The translations under genes and the position numbers were made by a program. This document shows positions 22,007 through 32,169 of a stretch of DNA of 64,000 nt, piece after piece (positions within the stretch are counted from its first letter, which is position 1; every line of letters begins with the position of its first letter). Below the pieces are notes generated by a model that was not told the DNA's origin, ran no database searches, and was given only the letters and a program-made list of their open reading frames with translations. This DNA comes from Heterodera schachtii (Eukaryota > Nematoda > Chromadorea > Rhabditida > Heteroderidae). Location of the stretch: contig SIJG01000009.1 in assembly GCA_023374025.1 (NCBI GenBank), positions 31,591-95,590 of the forward strand. The letters are read 5' to 3'.

Positions 22007-22955
22007 CTGAAATACATAACATTAAATGTTTAGAGGTTCTCAGGTGTACGAATTTTGTTTCCCAGAGGCGGCAGAGTTTTATAATTTTTGATTGCACGTA
22101 TTCATGATTCTATTCGTGCCAATAATCATTGCCATTTCCATGTATTTGTTTCGATTTTTTTAATTGTGAATTTTGTTGAATTTGTTCAAATCAGGGTTTG
22201 GGGGTCGAATTCAGTCGAAATGGATATCAGAATCGAATCCTAATGCAAAAATATGAGCACTCACATTTTCTTCCGTCCTCCAAATGGTGTCACAAAAGAA
22301 GCCGACGATGACGATTGCTTTTCATTTTCAACGGCGGACAAAGTTTTTGCTTTTTCTCGGCAGGCGGTGCCATTAAATAAAAATTGATTTCGAGCCAAAA
22401 AATAAAAAGCAATTAAAACAAATTAGTAAGAAAAAGTGAGACATATAAAAGAGTTGCAGTAATACTGCCGATGGTCCAGGGGTTGAAATTTTGGTAAAAC
22501 TGTAGTTTGTCACCCCCTTTTCGGAAAAAAAATTCAAAATTTTTTTTGCCAGAAAAACAAGTTTCCAGCGGTTTCAGTTGGTCGCTGATCACGAATCTGA
22601 CATTCATTAGGGGCGGGGGGGGGGGGGGGGAATTACTAACAGATTCCAGCAGAAACTAAGGTCGAAAAGTTGCCAGGTTGAAAAAATTAAAGGGTTTTGT
22701 TGGGGTTTTGAAAATATTTTGGATAGACATGTTAAATAAAATAATATGAATAATTGCCGAAAAATGATAGCCTTATAATTAGAGATCGGATACGGACGGG
22801 ATCCGTATACGGATTTTTACGGATCCGTAGTTCGTAATCCGTATTTTTTTCGGCCGATACTTTTTTTTTTGGCGTTTTTAAGGTGAAAATAGATTATATT
22901 TTTAAAATTTTGTGCAGTCAATTCGCCAATACTTTGGAATTGGCGGGTCTATTTC
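22007..22955. other. Spacer with dispersed repeat fragments
   Basis: No gene is supported. A block near 22355-22640 recurs at 19440 and 60750, a G run lies at about 22614-22630, and at about 22780 TAGAGATCGG is followed by self-complementary GGATCCGTATACGGATYYG units, the left part of a TAGAGATCGG-ended element. Confidence 0.45.
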
Positions 22956-23375
22956 CGGTTTACCTCAGTTCGGCCGTCACGATTCGGCCCTCACGGTTCG
23001 GCCTCAGCGTGTTTTTCCAATATAACTTTCTATAACTTTTTTCTTTGTAATCCAAATCCAACATTGTTAGTATCATTCGAAAGCTTAACAAGTTTAGAAG
23101 CTTTTTCTAAGCTATTGCTTCGCGATTAGACAAATATCAAAAAAGTTATACATGAAAATTTCGAAAAACTCGAAATTTTGAAAGTTTTTCTTAATAAAAA
23201 TTTTTCCAGGCTTTAAAATCTATCCGCTTTTTGTAAGGCTAATAAAGCATGTTAAGAGCTTTCGAATGATACCAAGATTATTGGATTTGGATTATAAATA
23301 AAAAGCTATCGTGGAAAAACACGCTGGGGCCGAACCGTGAGGGCCGAACTGTGACGGCCGAACTGAGCGAGTCCG
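22956..23375. mobile_element. CGG-ended MITE, copy A
   Basis: Long inverted ends made of TTCGGCC units (CGGTTTACCTCAGTTCGGCC; mirrored ...CGAACTGAGCGAGTCCG) are flanked by an exact 8-bp repeat TCTATTTC (22948-22955 and 23376-23383). The AT-rich body (ATCCAAATCCAACATTG ... TTGGATTTGGAT) is itself roughly palindromic. No ORF. Confidence 0.88.
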
Positions 23376-23816
23376 TCTATTTCGTAAAATTTTTGGTAAA
23401 AATCGAAAAAATTGGAAAAAAATTTTTGTGCAAAAAACTCAAAACTTTTACGTTATTGAATTGCATTTCGTTGAACTTTTACGAAATTCTATTTCATTTT
23501 TTTCCAATTTTTAAATTTTTTTAAGAAATAAATTTCATTTTTCAGTTTCTTAAATTTTTTACGAACTTCGTTTTGTAAATTTTTCAAAATTATAGCTATT
23601 TTTTATGAATATTTTTCAACGAAATTCATGAAATGGTTAAAAATCACAAGTTTGCTCTTTTTTTGGTGTAAGTTTGATGTCCATATTTGCATTTAGTCCA
23701 TATAATTTCGAGCCCTATTAATTTGGCATAATTTTGTTCCTTTTTGGGTAAAATTTTAAAATTTTACACGCCTAAATTTGAAAGTTTTTAGCAACTAGTA
23801 TAAATGCGGTCTACGT

Positions 23817-24213
23817 CAGTTCGGCCCTCACGGTTCGGCCCCCACGGTTCGGCCCCAGCATGTTTTTCCGCTATAGCTTTCTATAACTTTTTTCTTTGTA
23901 ATCCAAATCCAATATTGTCGGTATCATTCGGAAGCTTAAAGTGTTTAGAAGCTTTTTCTAAGCTATTGCTTTGCGATTAGACAATTACCAAAAAAGTTAT
24001 ACATGAAAATTGCGAAAAAGTCGAAATTTTCAAGTTTTTTCTTAATAAAATTTTTTCCAGGCTTGAAAATCTACCTGCTTTTGGTAAGGCTAATAGAGCA
24101 TGTTAAGAGCTTTCGAATGATATCAAGGATTGATGGATTTGAATAACCAAAAAAAAGCTATCGTGGAAAAACATGCTGGGGCTGAACCGTGGGGGCCGAA
24201 CTGACGGGTTCCG
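23817..24213. mobile_element. CGG-ended MITE, copy B
   Basis: Same family as copy A with ends CGGTCTACGTCAGTTCGGCC / ...ACTGACGGGTTCCG and an exact 8-bp flank TATAAATG (23809-23816 and 24214-24221). Confidence 0.88.
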
Positions 24214-24640
24214 TATAAATGTGAGCCCTATTTATCAATCCACTTTCATGGCTATAAAACAGTTTGTTTTTCGGTTTGCCTCGTGTTGGGACGGCAATTT
24301 AAATGTCTTTTTTGGCATTTTGTAAATGTCCATTTCAGTCCCCCACACAAATGTTTTTCCCCATTGACCCATTCAAATCATTCTGTCTTTTGCACCCATC
24401 TTCTGCTCCGCATTTGTCCTCCTCTTCAAAATTTCTAATGCAATAATTTTGCAATTATTCCTTCCCTTTAAATTATTTTTGTTTTTAATGGCACCGCATG
24501 TCAGAAAAAAGAAAATGTTTTCTTCCGTAAATAATCGCCTCATTTTTTCTACCGCAATTGGTGAACGTGCTGAACAGCAACCGATGGGTTCACTTGTGAC
24601 ATCACTTGGAAAACGGCGAAGTGTTCGAGTGGCCAGGAAA

Positions 24641-25997
24641 ATGAATAAACGAACTTTTTTGAAGAAAATGTGAGAATTTGTAAAAATTTATAAAATTTCA
24701 TTTTAAGGCCGCTCAAAATGTAATTTTTTTTTGGGTTTTCCCACAATTCAGTTGGATTTGCAATGACGTTTGGATGGACATTTTGCCCTGTTTTGGACCA
24801 TGCCCAACTCGGCCTCAAATTGGCACTTCTTTCGCCACGTTTCAATGCGTTGGTGGACAAACATTTCGATGGCAAAAGCGAATTGACAATTTGGAGACCA
24901 ATCGCAATTTGTCGCAAGGACAAAGGACCAGAACCGAAGCTATCTGTACAAATGGATGACCAATTTGTGCCATTTCCATTGCCCGACTGTCCGTTGCCCA
25001 GAAAAATTCGTTTTAAGCGCCTTCAGATTGAGTAATTCAGAATCAGAGCTATGACAATAAAAAGCATTCGTTCCATTTTCAGGTACATTGATCATTCTGT
25101 CATCGCTTTTCTCCGTTCAAATCACCAAATTTTTGAAAAAAGAGGCATCAATTTACAGTTGTCGATTTCTTCTTCACACACCATGGATGGCCAGCCAATT
25201 TGGGACATTTTTGTTTGTAAAATTTGGCCCGTTTTTTCGGCCAATATTCGCCATTTGTGCTTTACCGATGGTGTTGATTGGGACTATTTGCGTGGTCTCA
25301 CTTCGCCAACAATTCTCACTGATCTGCTGAATCTGGATTCTATCGATTTATATGGTCGTTTGCCCGCTGCGATTGGTGATTTTGATGGGCCATACGTAAC
25401 GGCTGGCCAAGTTCTTTCCAAATGGTTGCACATTCCGAGAAAAGATGGCCAACCGAAGCGATTGCGTTGCGAATATTACAACAAACAAACGGACATTAAT
25501 TGGATCAACAGTTTCAAGGAGGTGTGGCCCACATTTTCGGCAAATCACTGATTTTTAATTTCTCTATTTTTGTTTTCCAAATTGTTTAGCATTTTCTCCG
25601 TGCCAATGCCTTTTCTTCCGTCAGTTACGAAATTCATTTTTATGTTCATACGCCGTCAATGCAAATGGTGCCATTTGAATTGGTGAACGAAAAGACAAAG
25701 GAAAAGCTGACATTGGCCAAAGCAAAGGAATTGGGCAATTGGATAATGAAACGATGCAAAATTATTGAGGAGACCGCGGCAGTTCAGCTTCAGAAAGATG
25801 AAAATTGTAACAATGTGTCCATTTGGCTTTTCAGTAGCACTGATTGCATCGGGTGAGCAATTAAAAATGGCATTTAATTTTGTTTAAATAATTCAAATTG
25901 CGCTTAATTTAGGCCATTGTCTCCGCCACCGGAAGAAGTGGAAGAACAAGAAGCTGGACAAAGCATCACAGATGGGCTGTCTTCTGCTGACAAATGA
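24641..25997 (+). pseudogene. F-box-like family copy 4, near-complete
   Basis: Exons 2-5 are all recognisable: 24752-25031, 25083-25521, 25590-25852 and 25913-25997. Introns are 48-68 bp. The protein would run WICNDVWMDILPCF - LALLSPRFNALVDKHFDGKS - YIDHSVIAFLRSNHQIFEKR - TSPTILTDLLNLDSI - SKWLHIPRKDGQPKRLRC - PFELVNEKTKEKLTLAKAKE - a Pro/Glu-rich tail ending SSADK. Two defects stand out. One extra base in TTTTGGACC after DILPCF shifts frame before AQLGLKLALL. The start exon at 24641 (ATGAATAAACG) is followed by AACTTT instead of the GTAATA-type donor of paralogues. Exons 3 to 5 are otherwise open, so decay looks recent, or an alternative start could bypass exon 2. F-box proteins normally recruit substrates to SCF ubiquitin ligases; that role here is inferred from the N-terminal resemblance only. 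Confidence 0.75.
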
Positions 25998-26357
25998 GTG
26001 ACGGACAAACGAACAAAAACAGTGATCAGCCGCAGAAGAAGAAATTAATTAATTCCCAAATGATCGATCATAATTGATTAGTGATAAAATGTATAGGAAT
26101 GGGGCAGATCACTTTCTGAATTAAGCCGATGATTTGTAGAGCAATCCAATTATAGTAAATCCATATTTTTTCCTGGACTCTAAGGCCTGAAACGCACGAA
26201 AAACAATTTTTTGCTTGATTTGAATAGAACGTCAGCACGCCCGGGCTGTTGTTGACAAAAGGTTCAGACTTTCTCACAAATGCCGATCACTTTCGCTCTC
26301 CTTCTCTGCTGCCGCTGAGTCCTTTCCCAATGGGGTGGAGATGGACGGAACTTCAAA

Positions 26358-26943
26358 TCAGCAAAGTTTCGACAAAAGAGGCACCAATTTAGATTTGTGG
26401 GTTCCATCATCACACACCACAGATGGCCAGCAGATTTGGGATGTTTTTGTTCATGAAATATGGTCCATTTTTCGTCAAACATTCGCCGTTTGAGCTTTAC
26501 CCATGGTGATCATTTGGACGATTTATGTCGTCGTCGTCGTCGTCTCATTTCACCTACAATTCTCACCGATCTGCTGAATCTGAGTTCAATCGATGTTTGA
26601 TCGGTTGCCAGCTGCAACTGGTGCTGATTGTTTTCAGCGGCAAACAATTGATTTTTGTTTTTCAAATTGTTTAGCATTTTCTCCGTGCCAATGCCAATTC
26701 TTCCGTCAGTTACAAAATTCGTTTTACTGTTCCTGTGCCATCAATGCAAATTGCGCCATTTGAATTGGTGAACGAACGAACGCAAGAAAAGCTGACGTTG
26801 GCCAAAGCAAAGGAATTGGGCAATTGGATAATGAAGCGTTGCAAAATTATTGGGGAGACAGCGGCGGTTCATTGGGAAGACGGAAATTGGGACAATTGGA
26901 ACAGTGTGTTCTTTTGGCTTTTTACTGGCACTAATTGCATTGG
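26358..26943 (+). pseudogene. F-box-like family copy 5, partial
   Basis: A decayed exon 3 (about 26358-26640) keeps scattered matches (RISPTILTDLLNLSSIDV), with stops, a (GTC)n expansion at 26528-26546 and loss of its end. Exon 4 (26675-26943) is intact: HFLRANANSSVSYKIRF, then PFELVNERTQEKLTLAKAKE, ending TNCIG before GTGAGC. No first, second or last exon is present. It lies directly downstream of copy 4 in the same orientation, so it looks like a tandem duplicate. Confidence 0.7.
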
Positions 26944-27238
26944 GTGAGCAATTAAAAAAGCATTTAACTTTCGTCCTTGGAATTTGGCTCTTCCTTGGAA
27001 AAAATGTCCTTGGATGCCAAGGACATCCTTTGAAATTAGCTCAAAGAAATTTGATAACCACGAGACAAAAAAACCGGTACTCTTTCAGTTTTGGTCCCCC
27101 ATTTTGGTCAAATTTTTCAAAAGCATAACCAGACAGTTAGACAGTGTACTATTTCCTTATCAATAAGGGCGTTATATAAAAAACCATCAAATGGAAATTT
27201 TCTACAAAAAACTGCCCAAAATGTCTCTATGAAAACAA

Positions 27239-28054
27239 CGTGCTGAGTCGATCCTAAAAAAGTATCAATGGGGCGTTCCTAAAAAAGTGTCAATGATAAT
27301 AAATAATTAAATTTAATAATTGTTAATACAAATATTTTAAAATTTATATAAATATTTTTTATTTTTTAATTAATTTTAGACCGATTTTCAATTTGATTAA
27401 TGTACAATTGAAATGTATCATCATAATATTTAAAATTATTATTCCAATTAAATTAAATGAAAATATTTTTTGATCAAATTATAGTAAATATTTTAACCAT
27501 TCGGTAAATTTTTTGCAAAAAATTTAATTCCATTAAAAATAACGTCACTTTTTGAGTCCGTAATAAGAGATGAAAACGCGAGAAAAAAGAAAATTAAGTG
27601 TCTTTATTTCCTTTTTTTCATAGCTTTTGACAAGTGATATCGCTAGAGGATTTTTTACGAATCTTTCAAATCCGGATTTGTGGCCTTCCAAATAATCAAG
27701 TAAGAGCAAGAGAAAAATAAAGCTAATAAAAAATATTTTCATTTTTTATGACAATATATGACAAGAAGGATTTTAACACTGAAAGGGACGATATTTTATA
27801 AATTGAAAATTTTTATTAATATGGCAAATAATATTGACAGCATTGATTATCGTTTCCGATGTAATAATATTTCATGCTAAAAATATTTTTATTATCTGCT
27901 TAAATATTATTCAATTGAATTATAATTAATTTAATTATTCATTATCACTGATACTTTTTTAGGAACGCCCCATTGATACTTTTTTAGGATCGCCCACATT
28001 GATACTTTTTTAGGATCGCCCACATTGATACTTTTTTAGGATCGACCTAGCACC
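27239..28054. mobile_element. CGTGCT-ended element, copy 1 (816 bp)
   Basis: The ends CGTGCTGAGTCGATCC and (inverted) GGTGCTAGGTCGATCC are flanked by an exact 8-bp repeat GAAAACAA (27231-27238 and 28055-28062). Inside each end are tandem units of GATCCTAAAAAAGTATCAAT separated by GGGGC- or TGGGC-type spacers (two at left, four at right). It is the reverse complement of the element at 30002-30841 and contains one ORF on the minus strand. Confidence 0.9.
27545..27742 (-). CDS. 65-aa ORF inside CGTGCT element, signal-peptide-like start
   Basis: The ORF starts with MKIFFISFIFLLLLLDYLEG, a textbook hydrophobic leader with a plausible cleavage after YLEG, followed by a basic ~45-residue remainder (HKSGFERFVKNPLAISLVKS ... 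SYYGLKK). It matches the ORF at 30314-30511 with three residue differences. No known domain is recognised, and there is no transposase motif. Because the whole element is nearly identical between copies, conservation of the ORF is not by itself evidence of selection: I count four differences between the two coding stretches, three of them changing the protein. It could be a small secreted or membrane peptide, or a chance ORF in AT-rich sequence. Confidence 0.4.
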   Translation of the reverse strand: MKIFFISFIFLLLLLDYLEGHKSGFERFVKNPLAISLVKSYEKKEIKTLNFLFSRVFISYYGLKK

Positions 28055-28625
28055 GAAAACAATATGTAATTCGTAAATTTTCGATTTTATCCAGTGTAAA
28101 TTTTTCACACAATAACCGTGAATTGGTACCGTGAATCGTGACCGTGAGTGAAAAAACCCGTGAAATTCATGGTAACCGTGATTCACAGCGCATCTCTACT
28201 GGCTACGCTTTGAAAAATTTGACCAAAAAGGGGGACCCAAACTGAAAGAGTACCAAAAAACCGACTGCGGAAAATGAACAGAATGGGGCACTATTTTTCA
28301 TAAACATAAATCTTATTGTTAATCCTAGCAATAACTGGCCTAATTCCAAAGGATTACATATATTTTATACATATATACACGGTATTATCTACATACAAAT
28401 ATACACATTATTCCACATAATACAAACCGAATTGGCAGCATACAACACAATACTACACATGTAGTGGTGGTAACATACACAGGAAATGAATGAATGAACA
28501 CATCAAAATGGGGGACACAAATATCACACGACAGACAATTAAATGTGAAATTCTTCGTCCATTATTATCGAATGCCATCGCCGTCCGTCGCATTCATTCA
28601 TTGCACATCACCACGTTGTGTAATT

Positions 28626-29258
28626 TTATCCTCCCGATGGCACTGTCGACGACGCCTTCAATTTTGTCTGCGCACTTCCTCCTTCAATTGTTGCTGTTGA
28701 TGGCGATGGCACTGTTGCTGATGATGGCGATGGCACTGTTGCTGTTGATGGCGATGGTCCAGTTGAGCGTAAGCTCTCCGGTATCAGACTCCGCCACGAG
28801 AACGGCTGCTTCGTCTTCGTTGTTGGCATTTTGGACATCATTCCGCTCGGCACCGCCGTGATCGCACCACCACCACTTCGTCCTCCACGACCATGGCCAT
28901 GTCCAGCAGGAGCTGAGGTCGGCGGCCAGTCCATCGAATCCGTTGGTCCCTGCCGCGATGTGTGGAAACTGCTTGGCACTTCTATTGAAATTTTATGGTT
29001 GTACCGGTCGGCACGGCTTCCACGGCACAAACAGCAAATCACAACAATGGCACACACAACAACGAGGCTGAAAATGGGGGAAAACGGGAGAATGATTGTG
29101 ATTGATGATGGCATTGGCAAAAGAAAATGCCGCAGAAAACTTACATGAGCAAAACTGAGACGCCAATGATGATCCAAAGCTTGACACTGATGCCAGCAAT
29201 TTCATTTGTCGAAGTCTTCTCATCGGTTGGATTCTTGGGCTTAACAGGAGGTGGCGCA
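28626..29258 (-). CDS. Single-pass membrane protein, 3' exons
   Basis: Two exons (29258-29145 and 29067-28626) join across a GTAAGT...TTTCAG intron of 77 bp. The encoded part begins APPPVKPKNPTDEKTSTNEI, enters a hydrophobic segment of about 28 residues (KLWIIIGVSVLLILVVVCAI and VVICCL), then a Cys/Arg stop-transfer CCLCRGSRADRYNHK. The cytoplasmic-side tail contains EVPSSFHTSRQGPTDSMDWP, Gly/His- and Ser/Pro/Thr repeats (three SPSTATVP-type units) and ends TVPSGG. Orientation by the positive-inside rule puts the Pro-rich N-terminal part outside. The upstream acceptor TTTTTTTCAG at 29259 shows that earlier exons exist or existed; none was found before the repeats at 29477. The gene lies between two inverted CGTGCT elements. 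Family not recognised. Confidence 0.7.
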
Positions 29259-29476
29259 CTGAAAAAAATGGGAAAATCAGAAAACGGAATTGAGGCGACT
29301 CTATTGCATTTTACCGACCTTAAAAAATTTTCACGAGAAATAAAATTAAAGGAAATTCAGAAACTCGGTTTTTTCACATTTTTGTTGTCATTTGTTTTGA
29401 AACTTGGAGAAAATCCTTGTGTTGAACTCATAGATGTTGAACATACCAAGAAATTTTGGATTTTTAAGTTGTCATT

Positions 29477-29650
29477 AGAGATCGGACCGGGCCGGGCCCG
29501 GTACCGGGTTTTTCCGGGCCCGGCAACCCGGCCCGGCGATTTTTGGGAAAATCCGGGTTGACCGGGTTTTGATAGGCCGGGCCCGGAACCCGGTCGTTTT
29601 TGAAAATCCAACCCGGCCCGGAACCCGGCATTTTTGACCGGGTTTTACCG
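29477..29650. repeat. TAGAGATCGG-type end with CCCGGGCCCGG palindromes
   Basis: TAGAGATCGG (from about 29477) is followed by about ten CCGGG/CCCGGCC units on both strands. This is one intact end of the family seen complete at 35934 and 39314; the opposite end CCGATCTCTA was not found nearby. Confidence 0.55.
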
Positions 29651-30001
29651 GGTTATGATTTAGCCAAAATTTGTTCTTTTTAATTCGAAAATCTCTTTGG
29701 CATAATGTTTTTAAATGTTTTTGGTTCATTTTCTTGTTAAATTTTTTCATTCAAACAATTCTACGGCGCGCCAATGATTCGTCTACTCGACGATTCGTCT
29801 ACTCAGCCAAAAAGTAACGATTCGTCTACTCAGCAAAAAAGCTACGATTCGTCTACTAAACGATTCGTCTACTCAGCCAAAAAGTAACGATTCGTCTACT
29901 ATACCAAATATAAAATTATTTGTGAACAAAAATCATTTGAATATGAAAATTCTTCCTTTTTCATGGACCCTGGACTTGTTATGACTTTATGACATACCTA
30001 C

Positions 30002-30841
30002 GGTGCTAGGTCGATCCTAAAAAAGTATCAATGTGGGCGATCCTAAAAAAGTATCAATGGGGCGATCCTAAAAAAGTATCAATGTGGGCGATCCTAAAAA
30101 AGTATCAATGATAATGAATAATTAAATTAATTATAATTTAATTAGATAATATTTAAGCAGATAATAAAAATATTTTTAGCATGAAATATTATTACATCGG
30201 AAACGATAATCAATGCTGTCAATATTATTTGCCATATTAATAAAAATTTTCAATTTATAAAATATCGTCCCTTTCAGTGTTAAAATCCTTCTTGTCATAT
30301 ATTGTCATAAAAAATGAAAATATTTTTTATTAGCTTTATTTTTCTCTTGCTCTTACTTGATTATTTGGAAGGCCACAAATCCGGATTTGAAAGATTCGTA
30401 AAAAATCCTCTAGCGATATCACTTGTCAAAAGCTATGAAAAAAAGGAAATAAAGACACTTTATTTTCTTTTGTCTCGCGTATTCGTCTCTTATTACGGAC
30501 TCAAAAAGTGACGTTATTTTTAATGGAATTAAATTTTTTTCAAGAAATTTACTGAATGGTTAAAATATTTACTATAATTTGATCAAAAATATTTTCATTT
30601 AATTTAATTGGAATAATAATTTTAAATATTATGATGATACATTTCAATTGTACATTAATCAAATTGAAAATCGGTCTAAAATTAATTAAAAAATAAAAAA
30701 TATTTATATAAATTTTAAAATATTTGTATTAACAATTATTAAATTTAATTATTTATTATCATTGACACTTTTTTAGGAACGCCCCATTGATACTTTTTTA
30801 GGATCGCCCCATTGATACTTTTTTAGGATCGACTCAGCACG
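30002..30841. mobile_element. CGTGCT-ended element, copy 2 (840 bp, inverted relative to copy 1)
   Basis: The ends GGTGCTAGGTCGATCC and (inverted) CGTGCTGAGTCGATCC are flanked by an exact 8-bp repeat ATACCTAC (29994-30001 and 30842-30849). It has four subterminal repeat units at left and three at right and is nearly identical to the reverse complement of copy 1. Confidence 0.9.
30314..30511 (+). CDS. 65-aa ORF inside CGTGCT element, copy 2
   Basis: Same protein as the ORF at 27742-27545, with Asn-to-Tyr, Phe-to-Leu and Ile-to-Val changes near the C-terminus. It starts with the same hydrophobic leader and ends SYYGLKK. Promoter and processing signals were not identified. Confidence 0.4.
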   Translation: MKIFFISFIFLLLLLDYLEGHKSGFERFVKNPLAISLVKSYEKKEIKTLYFLLSRVFVSYYGLKK

Positions 30842-30983
30842 ATACCTACACTTAGACCAAAAACCAGCTTAAAAGTACAAATATTTATGCTATTTTCCTC
30901 CTAAACTTTTGCTACTCTTCAACTTTTTTTCTCATAATTTATTAATTAAGTCTATTTTAAATCAATTTTCTCATTTTAAGCAA

Positions 30984-31127
30984 ATGAAATCAATTCGAAC
31001 ACTAATTGAACAACAACAGCGACGAAAGGCACCCAAACGCACAAGAAAGTCGTCAGAATTCGACGACAGCAGCGTTTTTATCACGCAAAATGAGGGAAAC
31101 GACGATGAAGAGCCTGTATTGTACTAG
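30984..31127 (+). CDS. Short basic-then-acidic ORF inside Mutator-like element
   Basis: The 47-residue frame reads MKSIRTLIEQQQRRKAPKRT, then an acidic tail (FDDSS, NEGNDDEEPVLY). The basic-cluster-then-acidic order parallels the SPKKSRKRK...EEEQAL remnant in the element at 13238, which may mean both derive from the same protein end. Alternatively it is chance. Confidence 0.3.
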   Translation: MKSIRTLIEQQQRRKAPKRTRKSSEFDDSSVFITQNEGNDDEEPVLY

Positions 31128-31429
31128 GCAATTTGTGAAACTCCAGAAAAATGATTTTAAAAGTTTTTCGAGTTCGAATCCGGGTTTTAGAAATTTTTTG
31201 GCGGAGTAGACGAATAATGTAGACGAATCGTGGCTTTTTTGCTGAGTAGACGAATCGTCATTTTTTGGTTGAGTAGACGAATTGTCGAGTAGACGAATTG
31301 TTGAATAGACGAATCGTGGCTTTTTTGCTGAGTAGACGAATCGTCACTTTTTGGCTGGGTAGACGAATCGTCGAGTAGACGAATCGTTGAATAGACGAAT
31401 TTGAGTAGACGAATCGAGGGGAGGCGGAA

Positions 31430-32060
31430 TTTTTTATATTTTGAAAAATTTTTTCACTCCCGTTTTACTTCGGGTGCTTAATTTAATCTATATTTAAGTG
31501 AATTTTATAAACTAAATTAATACTGACAAATTATTATACAGTCTAATAATTTTTCACGGTATAATGCTCTGCTGGTATTTGTGTAGATTCACCATCCCAA
31601 ATGCAATTTGGTATAAAATTGTTTTCTCTCTTTCTGGCAGGCTTATTTATCATAATTTAAAAAAATTTCCAACCCCTATTACAGAATTTTTTCTATATAA
31701 AATTGAGTTATTTGGCGTAAAATGTTTGGGACATAATTTTTGTACGGCAAAAAATTGAACAAAAAGTTAAGACTTTCCAATTGGTTAATCTCTTGGATAT
31801 GTGAAAAGAAGAGTTCCCTGCCCCCGAAAAGAAAAAAAGAAAAGAAATGTCGTGATGCCGATGGTCGGATTCTGTGTCTCATTGAAATCGGGTTTGGGAC
31901 TCGAAATAGGTCGAAATGTATGTTCGGCACCCATCCGACCAATTTCAGTCCTAATAGGCCACTCACGCGAAAACGTCCTGGCCCCGCTTTTATAGCGGAA
32001 GAAAAAAAGGATTTAGCAAAAGCAATTTTTGTAAAACGTTTGATATAAAAGGACAATTTT
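31430..32060. other. AT-rich spacer
   Basis: No supported gene or structured repeat. A Lys/Arg-rich frame at 31800-32040 is open by composition only. Confidence 0.35.
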
Positions 32061-32169
32061 TTATGAATGCGAATCTTTGCCCAATAAATTTGCTATTCAA
32101 TCCTTTTTATTCCTTGCCATTTTCTGCCCAAATTTTCGTCATCGCCGCCGCTAACAACAACGTAATTCA

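Larger units (their letters stand above)
29763..31425. mobile_element. Mutator-like element with GATTCGTCTACTC tandem ends
   Basis: The left arm (29763-29903) carries about seven ACGATTCGTCTACT units and the right arm (31200-31425) carries their inverse, GAGTAGACGAATCGT. The CGTGCT element copy 2 is inserted inside. The remaining interior holds a short ORF (30984-31127). The layout matches the elements at 13238 and 49274. The outer flanks show no convincing duplication. Confidence 0.65.
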
